From positions 3,162,001-3,226,000 of the forward strand of contig NZ_CP012677.1 of the NCBI RefSeq assembly GCF_001294625.1: DNA of 64,000 nucleotides. Direction: 5' to 3'. The position numbers were made by a program, and so were the translations under genes. How positions within the stretch are numbered: the first letter of the stretch is position 1; every line of letters begins with the position of its first letter. The notes below the pieces were generated by a model, which worked only from the letters and a program-made list of their open reading frames with translations, did not search any database and was not told the DNA's origin. Source of the stretch: Arthrobacter alpinus. Lineage in GTDB: Bacteria; Actinomycetota; Actinomycetes; Actinomycetales; Micrococcaceae. Below are positions 18,621-27,715 of this stretch, one piece after another.

Positions 18621-19060
18621 CAGCGCTGCGGTCGCCAAATCACGACGGCCTGGCTGCGCGGGCGGGGGCGTTGGCCGCGGGCCAGGGCCACAATGTCATC
18701 GCCCGTCAGGCCCGCGGCAAACACGCGGCTGCTTGGACGGGGTGGGCGTGAGTGCATCTCTGCCGTGGCCGCCTGGAGCTGTTCGCTGAGCTCTGCAACT
18801 TTGGCTTGCAGCACGTCGACCTGGTTTTCCAACTGCATGATGCGCCGGATACCCTCGAGGGAAACACCCAATTGTGAGAGCCTTTGCACCTCACGGAGCA
18901 TGTTAACGTCGTGCTGGGAATAGCGCCTGGCCCGGCCGGGAGCACGGTTGGGCATGACGATGCCCAGACGGTCATATTGTCGCAGCGTCTGCGGGTGCAT
19001 GCCCGCCAACTGTGCCGCCACGGAAATCACAAAGATGGGTGCGTACGGGTCAACAATCAT
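18620..19060 (-). CDS. hspR: Heat-shock repressor, MerR family
   Basis: This 146-residue repressor has a MerR-type winged helix at the N-terminus (FVISVAAQLAGMHPQTLRQY, then DRLGIVMPNRAPGRARRYS), followed by a coiled-coil stretch (LENQVDVLQAKVAELSEQL, about 77-95) and a basic C-terminus. HspR binds HAIR operators together with DnaK and represses the dnaK operon; two HAIR sites are visible before dnaK here. SD is AAAGGAAA. It is the last gene of dnaK-grpE-dnaJ-hspR, 54 bp after dnaJ, giving autoregulation. Confidence 0.95.
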   Translation of the reverse strand: MIVDPYAPIFVISVAAQLAGMHPQTLRQYDRLGIVMPNRAPGRARRYSQHDVNMLREVQRLSQLGVSLEGIRRIMQLENQVDVLQAKVAELSEQLQAATAEMHSRPPRPSSRVFAAGLTGDDIVALARGQRPRPRSQAVVIWRPQR

Positions 19061-19114
19061 TGCGGTTTCCTTTCTTGCAGCAACCTTTCGAGCAGAGGGT
19101 GGGGCGGGTGGGGA

Positions 19115-20101
19115 TTAGAGCTTGGCTTTCTCCGCCAACGCTGCACGGGGATCGGCGTCGGCGGTGGCTGCGGCGAAGGCGCGCACTGCATCCTGCGCTT
19201 CCTTGCTCAGCTTCTGCGGAACAACAACGTCAATGGTGACCAGCAGGTCGCCGGTGGCCTTAGACGTTTTCACGCCGGCTCCCTTGACCCGCAGGGTGCG
19301 CCCCGACGGCGTGCCGGCCGGGACGCGCACTTTGACGCTCTCCCCTGTCAGTGTGGGGACACTGATATCCGCGCCCAGGGCAGCCTCGGGGAACGTGACG
19401 GGCACGTGGATGCGGATGTTGTTGCCGTCGCGGACAAAGAAGTCGTGCGGTTTGACGTTGACGCTGACCACCAGGTCGCCGGGGCCTGCAGAACCGGCCT
19501 GGCCCTTGCCCTTGACCCGAACCTTTTGACCATCCTTGATGCCTGCCGGAATGCGCACGTCAATGACGTCGCCATTGGGTTCGCGCAGGCCAATCTTGGT
19601 GCCGTTGATAGATCCAGCAAAAGAGATGGAGGTCGACGCCGTCCTGTCCGCACCCTTGGTAGGCCGGGGCTGGTAGCCGCCAAAGCCGCCACCACCGCCA
19701 CCACCAAAGAGGTCCGCAAATTCTGGCGGCAACCCTTGGCCATTGAAGCCCTGTGATCCGCCGCGGGACCCGCCTCGGCCACCGCCAAAGAGGTCGCCAA
19801 ACACGTCCTCAAAGCCGGCGCTGCCGCCAGTGGCGCCCGAACCGCCAGCGCTGAATCGGGCACCGCCGCCCATGGCGCGGATGGCGTCGTATTGTTCGCG
19901 GTCTTCCTTGCTTGAGAGCACTGAATACGCTTCGGAGACGTCCTTGAAAGTCTTTTCCGAAGCAGCGGAACCGGCGTTGGTGTCCGGGTGGTGCTTGCGG
20001 GCCAGCTTCCGGTAGGCCTTCTTGATGTCGGCCTCCGACGCATCCTTGGATACACCGAGAATCTTGTAGAAGTCCTTTTCTGCCCAGTCTTGACTTGCCA
20101 A
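19115..20101 (-). CDS. dnaJ: DnaJ-family co-chaperone without zinc finger (CbpA/DnaJ type II-like)
   Basis: This 328-residue J-protein stimulates DnaK ATPase and delivers substrates. The J domain (residues 10-75) has the catalytic HPD at 38-40. A G/F-rich linker follows (about 85-145), then two beta-sandwich substrate domains (GSINGTKIGL; LGADISVPTLTG). No CxxCxGxG repeats are present and no Cys is seen, so it is a class II (CbpA-like) protein, although it sits in the classical dnaK operon. It starts at TTG 20101 behind a very strong SD (AGAAAGGAGG, complement of 20107-20116). A long hairpin lies in the 106-bp gap from grpE. Confidence 0.92.
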   Translation of the reverse strand: MASQDWAEKDFYKILGVSKDASEADIKKAYRKLARKHHPDTNAGSAASEKTFKDVSEAYSVLSSKEDREQYDAIRAMGGGARFSAGGSGATGGSAGFEDVFGDLFGGGRGGSRGGSQGFNGQGLPPEFADLFGGGGGGGFGGYQPRPTKGADRTASTSISFAGSINGTKIGLREPNGDVIDVRIPAGIKDGQKVRVKGKGQAGSAGPGDLVVSVNVKPHDFFVRDGNNIRIHVPVTFPEAALGADISVPTLTGESVKVRVPAGTPSGRTLRVKGAGVKTSKATGDLLVTIDVVVPQKLSKEAQDAVRAFAAATADADPRAALAEKAKL

Positions 20102-20143
20102 GACGCCTCCTTTCTAAAATTTGTGGGGGGAATGCTGTTGGGC

Positions 20144-20206
20144 CCACGCGCCCGAGGGTCCCGGGCTGAATCCGCGCCAGCGGATTCAGCCCGGGACTGC
20201 GTGGGG
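20144..20206 (-). repeat. 18-bp perfect hairpin between grpE and dnaJ (repeat copy 3)
   Basis: Bases 20159-20176 are the exact complement of 20181-20198 with loop GCCA, and CCCACGC (20144-20150) pairs with GCGTGGG (20200-20206) outside. It shares GGGCCCACGC, the GCGCCAGC apex and the general layout with the tandem repeats at 3404-3543, so it is a diverged third copy. Inside the operon it could act as an mRNA processing, stabilising or attenuating element. Confidence 0.8.
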
Positions 20207-20207
20207 C

Positions 20208-20780
20208 TTACTCTGGAACTGCCACGATCACCTGTGCAGCGCGCAGGATTCGATCACCGGACTTGTAACCGTTGCGCAGCACCTGACTGACCGTGTCGAG
20301 ATCCACATCCGCCGACGGCTGCTGAATGAGCGCCTCGTGCACGGTCGGGTCGAAGGGAACACCGGTGGCGTCGATCTTCTTCAGGCCGTACGTTCCCAGC
20401 GCTGTTTCCAGCTTGATGGCGATGGCCGCAAACGGTCCGTCAACAATATCGCCATGGGCGCGCCCGGCATCAATGTCGTCAAGGACCGGGAGCAGCGAGT
20501 TCAGCACGCCGATGACGGCCATCTGGCCGGCAACTGCCCGGTCGCGTTCAACACGCTTACGGTAGTTTACGTACTCGGCTTGCAAGCGAAGAAGGTCGTT
20601 CTTCAGCTCCGCTGCATCCTCAGCGCCGACGCCCTGGGCGACGGCATCCTCGGCCGGAACCTCAACACCGTTGAGAATGTCCTCGGCCTGGGAAAGTGCG
20701 TCGCCTTCGGGGGATTCGACGGGGGTCCCGTCAGGCTCGACCACCGGCTCGCCCTCTTCGGGGTTCACTGATTCAGACAT
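20208..20780 (-). CDS. grpE: Nucleotide exchange factor of DnaK
   Basis: This 190-residue GrpE releases ADP from DnaK. An acidic, disordered N-terminus (about 60 residues rich in Glu, Pro and Ala) leads into the long dimerisation helix (DAAELKNDLLRLQAEYVNYR then KRVERDR). The C-terminal beta-domain carries the family signature around DPTVHEAL and VSQVLRNGYKSGDRILRAA. Its ATG follows the dnaK stop by 2 bases, so translation is probably coupled. A hairpin repeat begins right after its stop codon. Confidence 0.96.
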   Translation of the reverse strand: MSESVNPEEGEPVVEPDGTPVESPEGDALSQAEDILNGVEVPAEDAVAQGVGAEDAAELKNDLLRLQAEYVNYRKRVERDRAVAGQMAVIGVLNSLLPVLDDIDAGRAHGDIVDGPFAAIAIKLETALGTYGLKKIDATGVPFDPTVHEALIQQPSADVDLDTVSQVLRNGYKSGDRILRAAQVIVAVPE

Positions 20781-20782
20781 GG

Positions 20783-22657
<1,875 letters not shown>

Positions 22658-22713
22658 TCATCAGCCGCTGCGAACAAGGCCGCCGAGGTGGCGGGGTCGC
22701 TCAATCAGCGGTA

Positions 22714-22732
22714 TTGAGCGTTCTGCACTCAA
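22714..22732. promoter_or_regulatory. HAIR operator 1 (HspR site), proximal
   Basis: TTGAGC (22714-22719), 7-nt spacer, ACTCAA (22727-22732). This matches the HspR consensus CTTGAGT-N7-ACTCAAG in all positions that form the core. It touches the -10 hexamer of the dnaK promoter. A further half-site GCTCAAT at 22699-22705 is inverted relative to 22713-22719. Confidence 0.8.
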
Positions 22733-22759
22733 CTCTACTCAGTCTCGCTTTCATGTCAA
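22732..22759 (-). promoter_or_regulatory. dnaK promoter
   Basis: On the minus strand: -35 TTGACA (22759-22754), 16-bp spacer, -10 TAGAGT (22737-22732). It is a strong housekeeping-type promoter bracketed by HAIR operators, so control is by repression and not by an alternative sigma factor. Confidence 0.75.
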
Positions 22760-22762
22760 ATG

Positions 22763-22787
22763 AAGTTGAGCGTATATGGCTCAACTT
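22763..22787. promoter_or_regulatory. HAIR operator 2 (HspR site), distal
   Basis: AAGTTGAGC (22763-22771), 7-nt spacer GTATATG, GCTCAACTT (22779-22787): a perfect 9-bp-arm inverted repeat with HAIR spacing, just upstream of the -35 box. Confidence 0.85.
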
Positions 22788-22926
22788 TCGCTTTGGGCAT
22801 ACAAGTACGACGCCGGATGGGCTGTTTTGTGTCGCGACTCTCCTCCGTGACAGCTTGGCTTGGCAGGTTTGTCCGCCTGGTGGCGAGTTCTGGCCCGTTG
22901 ACAAGTTCCGGCGTACGCTCCCTTGT

Positions 22927-23751
22927 ATGAGCGAGCAATCCAGCCAGGACCAGGGCGATGTCTACACGCACGGCCACCACGAAAGTGTGCTGAAGTCGCA
23001 CACGTCCCGGACGGCGGAAAACTCGGCCGCCTATCTGATTCCGCACCTCACACATGGGCTGCGGGTGCTCGATGTGGGGTCCGGACCCGGCACCATCACA
23101 GCCGATTTCGCCCGCCTGGTGGCCCCCGGGGAAGTGCTGGGCCTGGACCGGTCCCCCGAGGTTGTCGCGACCGCCACGGCTTGGGCCGCCACCCAACACC
23201 TGGCCAATCTCAGCTTCGACACGGGAGACGTCTACAGCCTGGACTTCCCCGAGAACTCCTTCGACGTGGTCCACGCCCACCAGGTCCTGCAACACCTCAC
23301 CGACCCGGTGCAGGCCCTGCGCGAGATGCGCCGGGTGGCGAAACCGGGCGGGATCGTGGCCGTGCGCGATGCCGATTTCCACGGCATGTTCTGGTACCCG
23401 CAACTGCCCGAGCTGGATGAATGGATGGCCCTATACCAAGAAGTTTCCCGCCACAACCAGGCCGAACCCGACGCCGGGCGGCGCTTGGTGCACTGGGCGC
23501 AAGCTGCCGGACTGGGCGAGGTGACGCCGTCGTCCGCCAACTGGTTGTACGCGACACCGCGGGAAAGGACTTGGCTCGCGGAGGTCTGGGCCGAGCGAGT
23601 CACCCATTCTGCATTGGCGGAACAGGCCGTGGCCTACGGGCTCGCCGACACGGCAACCCTGGAAAGGATCGCGGCGGGCTGGCGGGCCTGGGGCGCCGCG
23701 GCGGATGGCTGGTTCGTGATGCCCAACGGGGAGATCATCGCGCGGGTCTAG
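22927..23751 (+). CDS. Class I SAM-dependent methyltransferase (UbiE/COQ5-like)
   Basis: This 274-residue methyltransferase has motif I VLDVGSGPGTITADFARL (about 50-67), motif II GLDRSPEVVATA, and FDVVHAHQVLQHLTDPVQAL, followed by RRVAKPGGIVAVRDADF, all typical of the Methyltransf_11/25 group. The substrate is not identifiable. I use ATG 22927 (MSEQSSQDQGDVYTHGH), since the frame upstream reads through the dnaK control region. TACGCT at 22914-22919 is 7 nt before ATG, with no SD, suggesting a leaderless mRNA. It diverges from dnaK. Confidence 0.85.
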   Translation: MSEQSSQDQGDVYTHGHHESVLKSHTSRTAENSAAYLIPHLTHGLRVLDVGSGPGTITADFARLVAPGEVLGLDRSPEVVATATAWAATQHLANLSFDTGDVYSLDFPENSFDVVHAHQVLQHLTDPVQALREMRRVAKPGGIVAVRDADFHGMFWYPQLPELDEWMALYQEVSRHNQAEPDAGRRLVHWAQAAGLGEVTPSSANWLYATPRERTWLAEVWAERVTHSALAEQAVAYGLADTATLERIAAGWRAWGAAADGWFVMPNGEIIARV

Positions 23752-23777
23752 ATCGGCCCGGACGCTAAGGAGTCCGC

Positions 23778-24145
23778 ATGGAGAAGAACCGGTTCGAGGC
23801 CTTCAATGACGAGGTCATGGCGCTCGAGTTCAAGACCCCGGGGACCGCGGATTAGGCAGGGCTGAACAGTCTCGTCCCGTGACTGCTTTGCTATCTGCTG
23901 AGCTTCATTTACGTCGGCCTCTACTGGAACAACCACCGCCACATGATCAAGCTGGCCACTGATGTGAGCGGTGGAATCCTCTGGGCCGCAGTTCCAAGGA
24001 GCGCATCTCACCTTTCATCTACGCGGCGGGCTGCGCCCTGACCTTCCTCTCACCCTTGCTGGGGCTGGCCGCGTATGCGGCTGTGGCGGCCAGCTGGCTC
24101 GTCCCGGACCGGCGGCTGGAGCGGGCCCTGCCGGATGCCTCAGGA
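23778..24145 (+). pseudogene. Remnant of a TMEM175-type (DUF1211) K+ channel gene
   Basis: The first piece (23778-23855) reads MEKNRFEAFNDEVMALEFKT and then stops at TAG; RFEAFND corresponds to the R..FSD filter motif of the family, but part of the first helix is missing. A second piece (about 23887-23990), which again has a stop just before it, reads LLSFIYVGLYWNNHRHMIKL. A third, in another frame (about 24000-24145), reads KERISPFIYAAGCALTFLS and then LLGLAAYAAVAASWLVP. Together they follow the order of a bacterial TMEM175 protein with internal deletions, stops and a frame change. No functional product is expected. Confidence 0.75.
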
Positions 24146-24207
24146 TTGGACCCGTCCGACACGGGAACAGCTCACGTGTCGGGCCTCGCGAGCCGTAAGC
24201 TGGGCGA

Positions 24208-24828
24208 GTGGAATTTTCTCTGTGGCTCGCCCTCGTCGGCGCGGGCGCCATGATCAGCCTGACCCCTGGCGCTGGCGCCATCAATACGATGTCCAACGCA
24301 CTCACTTCCGGTTTCAGGCGTTCCTTCTGGGGCATCCTGGGCCAGCAGCTGGCGCTGGTCATCCATGTCATCATCGTTGCGGCCGGGGTGGGCATCCTGG
24401 TCTCCAGCTCACCGTTCTTGTTCCACTTGATCCGCTACGCCGGCGCCGCCTACCTGGTGTATTTGGGCATCCGGAAGCTGCTGGCCAAGGCCGAGAAGGC
24501 CGACGACGGAGACGCACCACCGGTGGTGGAGTCCGGTTTCTCGATGTTTCGGCGCGGGCTGTGGGTGAACCTGCTCAACCCCAAGGCCATCGTGTTCTTC
24601 CTGGCCTTCATGCCACAGTTCATCCGACCCAACGAGCCGTTGCTGCCGCAGTATGTGATCCTCACGGCCACCGTGGTGGTCATCGACATCATCGTGATGT
24701 GGTTCATCTTCGCGGCCGGCGCCAAGCAGCTCAAACACCTAACCACCAGCGAACGCGGCCAGCTCACCTTGAATCGGATCTTTGGCAGCTTGTTCGTCGG
24801 CGTGGGCGTCCTCTTGGCGGTGGTCTAA
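24208..24828 (+). CDS. LysE/RhtB-family amino-acid exporter
   Basis: This 206-residue membrane protein has six predicted helices. The N-terminal block ALVGAGAMISLTPGAGAINT contains the LysE/RhtB signature (TPGA), followed by GQQLALVIHVIIVAAGVG, YAGAAYLVYLGIRKLL and NLLNPKAIVFFLAFMPQF, the conserved NPK motif of helix 4. It probably exports an amino acid or derivative; which one is unknown. The GTG start at 24208 lies 6 nt after TAAGCT (24196-24201), a leaderless arrangement. It comes directly after the TMEM175 remnant. Confidence 0.9.
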   Translation: MEFSLWLALVGAGAMISLTPGAGAINTMSNALTSGFRRSFWGILGQQLALVIHVIIVAAGVGILVSSSPFLFHLIRYAGAAYLVYLGIRKLLAKAEKADDGDAPPVVESGFSMFRRGLWVNLLNPKAIVFFLAFMPQFIRPNEPLLPQYVILTATVVVIDIIVMWFIFAAGAKQLKHLTTSERGQLTLNRIFGSLFVGVGVLLAVV

Positions 24829-24874
24829 TCACCAGGGAAGCAGCACAGAAAATGCCCTGCGAACCCTTGCCTAC

Positions 24875-25003
24875 ATGATTCGACTCGGCCGTTTGCGGGG
24901 AAAGATTCGCAGTCCGCTTGGACGGATATTCGTCGCGGCGTTCCTCATAGCTGCAAGCGTTGCCGCGTTCTGCATTGCCGTTGCCGGGTCCACCGCCGCT
25001 TAA
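24875..25003 (+). CDS. Possible small single-span membrane protein
   Basis: A 42-codon frame from ATG 24875: a basic start (MIRLGRLRGKIRSPLGR) and one hydrophobic helix (IFVAAFLIAASVAAFCIAVAG). It fills the gap between the exporter and phosphatase genes. There is no clear SD and no recognised family, so it may be chance. Confidence 0.3.
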   Translation: MIRLGRLRGKIRSPLGRIFVAAFLIAASVAAFCIAVAGSTAA

Positions 25004-25061
25004 GCCCTTCGAACCGTAGTGGCGAGCCATTCCCTCGGCCCGGCCTCGATAGACTGTTTCA

Positions 25062-25565
25062 ATGAGTAATCCTTACCGGATCATCACCGTCTGCACCGGC
25101 AACATCTGCCGCTCCCCCATGGCCGAATTCATGCTGTCCGCAGCGGCAAAGGCGGCCGGTTTGGACATCGAGGTTGATTCGGCCGGGACTACGGCGTGGG
25201 AGCTCGGCAACCCGATGGACCCGCGCGCCGTACATGTCCTGGACCGGCATGGCATCCGCACCACGGCGCACTCGGCCCGCCAGTTTAAGCCCGTCTTCTT
25301 TGCCGAGCGCGATCTGATCCTGGCCCTGGACACCGACCACTTTGACTTCCTCCGGACCTTGGCGCCATCCCCGGAGGCCGCCGCCAAGGTGCGCATGCTC
25401 CGATCCTTTGACCCTGCCGCGTCCACCGCCAGCCCGCAGGAACAAGGCATCTACGATCCTTGGTACGGCGACGAACAAGACTTCCAGGCCAGCTGGGAAC
25501 TCATTTCAGCCGCAATTCCCGGTGTCCTGGCCCATGCCACAGCCCACGGCACCCCCCGTGGCTGA
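25062..25565 (+). CDS. Low-molecular-weight protein-tyrosine phosphatase
   Basis: This 167-residue cysteine phosphatase of the LMW-PTP fold has P-loop CTGNICRS with nucleophile Cys11 and Arg17, and the general-acid loop DPWYG near residue 139. It dephosphorylates phosphotyrosine (or phosphoarginine) proteins; the target is unknown. TAGACT (25050-25055) lies 6 nt before ATG, with no SD, so the mRNA is probably leaderless. The 3' end overlaps the proposed pabB start by up to 32 bp, so the two are likely co-transcribed. Confidence 0.92.
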   Translation: MSNPYRIITVCTGNICRSPMAEFMLSAAAKAAGLDIEVDSAGTTAWELGNPMDPRAVHVLDRHGIRTTAHSARQFKPVFFAERDLILALDTDHFDFLRTLAPSPEAAAKVRMLRSFDPAASTASPQEQGIYDPWYGDEQDFQASWELISAAIPGVLAHATAHGTPRG

Positions 25566-27654
25566 TCCCGGCCCCACCACGCACCCGGTGATCATCGCCA
25601 TCGACGGCCGCTCCGGGGCCGGCAAAACCACGCTCGCCCTGGAGCTGGCAACCCTGCTGCGCCGCCACCGCACCGTTTCACTGTTCCACCTAGAGGACAT
25701 CTACCCGGGCTGGGACGGGCTTGACGCCGGCGTGCAACGCTACGTTTCCACCGTTTTGGACCCCCTGCACCGGGACCTGCCCGCCGCGTGGACCGCCTGG
25801 GACTGGGAGTCCAACAAGGACGGCGCCGCCTGCACCACCCCCACGGCCGAGGTCGTGCTGGTGGAAGGGGTCGGCGCCTCTCATGCCAGCGCCCTGCCCT
25901 TTGTGGATGTCGTAATTTGGGTTCAGGCGCCCGTGCAGCAACGCAAGCAGCGGGCGCTTGAACGCGATGGCGAAACCTACGTGCCCTTTTGGGACCGTTG
26001 GGCCGCCCAGGAGGAGCTGCTCTTCGCAGGCTGGGACGCCGCCGCTGCCGCCGACATTGTGGTGGACGGCTGCGAGAGTGTGGCTGCCGCACCGGAAAGG
26101 GTGCTCTCGGCACTGACCGAACTGCCCGCACTGGAATCGCTGCTGGCCCCAGAACGGGCTCGGCGCCGCGGGCTGGAATTCTCCGCCGAACGCGTCGGCG
26201 CCTACCCACAGGGCCCCGAACTGTTCGCGGCCCTGTATGGGCGGTCGCCGGACGCCGTGTGGCTGGACAGCTCCATCGCCGACACCCTCGACGGGGCATC
26301 GCGCTCCTTCCCGCCGGGCCGTTCCCGGTTTTCCATCATGGCCGACGGCGCCGGCTCCTTTGGCCGGACCGCCAGCCATAAAGGTGGGCTGACCACGGTC
26401 CGGGCAGGTGCGGTCCTCTCGCGGATCCGCACCCCGTTCTTTCGGTGGCTGGAAACCGCGTGGGGCCGCAAGGCGGTGCGTGCCCCCGCACACTACCCGG
26501 CCGAGTTCACGCTCGGTTGGCTCGGTTACCTCGGCTACGAGCTCGCGGCTGAAACCGGCGGCGCCAACGAGCTCGCGGACACCGCCGGCCCCCCCACGGC
26601 AGCGCTGCTGTTCGCGGGGCGGGCGGTGGTTTTTGACCACCAGGAAAAGTGCCTGTTCCTGCTGACACTGACCGAGGCAGCCAACCAGGACACCCATGAA
26701 GAAGCAGCGTACTGGATTCAAGAGGTGCTTGACGCCCTCACCTCGCTGCCGCGCCTGTTGGCCCCTTCATTGCCGGCGGCGCCTATCTTCACCCTGCACG
26801 ACACCGAGGCCCGCTACAAGGACATGATTGCAGCGTCCCTGCACCAGATCCACGAAGGGAATTCCTACGAAGTCTGCCTGACCACCCAATTGAGCGCGAA
26901 ATCGGCGGCAACGGTGGATGCGTGGGAGAGCTACCGGGCGTTGCGCCATAAAAGCCCTGCCCCCTTTGCTGCATTCTTGCGCTTTGGCCCGCTCAGCGTG
27001 TGCAGCACCTCGCCCGAACGGTTCCTGCGCATCGATTCGGCCGGCCGGATGCGTGCCGAACCCATCAAGGGCACCCGGCGCCGCGACGCCGACCCGGCCG
27101 TTGATGCAGCGCTCGAAGCGGACCTGGCATCCTCCCCCAAGGACCGGGCCGAGAACGTGATGATCGTTGACCTGCTCCGCAACGACCTTTCCCACTTTGC
27201 CCTGCCGGGGACCCTGACAGTCCCGCGGCTGTGCGCCGTCGAAAGTTACGCCACCGTCCACCAGCTGGTCAGCACCGTTGAGGCCCAGCTGGCGCCGGGC
27301 AGTTCACGGGCGCAGGCAGTGGCCGCCGCATTCCCGGCCGGATCCATGACCGGTGCCCCCAAAATCAGCACCATGGCCATCATCGACGCCCTGGAGGCCG
27401 GGCCCCGCGGGATCTACTCCGGCGCCATCGGCTACTTCTCATTGAATGCCGCCCTGGATTTGTCCGTCACCATCCGCACCCTGGTCCTGTACAACGCCGA
27501 CGACGACGGCACCCGCCTTTCGCTGGGCGTTGGCGGCGCCATCACCGCCGACTCCGACGCCGAGGCCGAGTGGCAGGAGATCCAGGCCAAGGCCTACGGC
27601 GTGCTTTCAACCCTGGGGTCGGCGTTCCCAAACGATGGAGAGCAGGCGATGTAG
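25534..27654 (+). CDS. pabB: Aminodeoxychorismate synthase component I with N-terminal P-loop kinase-like domain
   Basis: This is a 706-residue fusion. Residues 15-200 form a uridine-kinase-like P-loop domain (GRSGAGKT at 25-32; HLEDIYPGWDGLD; VVLVEGVGASHA). From about residue 215 comes a chorismate-binding enzyme: PIKGTRRR at 510-517, with the Lys that distinguishes PabB from TrpE (PIAGT), then DRAENVMIVDLLRNDLSHF, FPAGSMTGAPK and GIYSGAIGYFS. The main reaction converts chorismate and ammonia to 4-amino-4-deoxychorismate for folate. No PabA glutaminase is fused. GTG 25558 is an alternative start. The role of the kinase domain is unknown. PabC lies 2.3 kb downstream on the same strand. Confidence 0.9.
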   Translation: MPQPTAPPVADPGPTTHPVIIAIDGRSGAGKTTLALELATLLRRHRTVSLFHLEDIYPGWDGLDAGVQRYVSTVLDPLHRDLPAAWTAWDWESNKDGAACTTPTAEVVLVEGVGASHASALPFVDVVIWVQAPVQQRKQRALERDGETYVPFWDRWAAQEELLFAGWDAAAAADIVVDGCESVAAAPERVLSALTELPALESLLAPERARRRGLEFSAERVGAYPQGPELFAALYGRSPDAVWLDSSIADTLDGASRSFPPGRSRFSIMADGAGSFGRTASHKGGLTTVRAGAVLSRIRTPFFRWLETAWGRKAVRAPAHYPAEFTLGWLGYLGYELAAETGGANELADTAGPPTAALLFAGRAVVFDHQEKCLFLLTLTEAANQDTHEEAAYWIQEVLDALTSLPRLLAPSLPAAPIFTLHDTEARYKDMIAASLHQIHEGNSYEVCLTTQLSAKSAATVDAWESYRALRHKSPAPFAAFLRFGPLSVCSTSPERFLRIDSAGRMRAEPIKGTRRRDADPAVDAALEADLASSPKDRAENVMIVDLLRNDLSHFALPGTLTVPRLCAVESYATVHQLVSTVEAQLAPGSSRAQAVAAAFPAGSMTGAPKISTMAIIDALEAGPRGIYSGAIGYFSLNAALDLSVTIRTLVLYNADDDGTRLSLGVGGAITADSDAEAEWQEIQAKAYGVLSTLGSAFPNDGEQAM

Positions 27655-27715
27655 ATGTAGAGATGTAGACCAGGCTGATTTAGTCAGGCTCAATCACCGG
27701 TTCGCCGCCGGCGCG

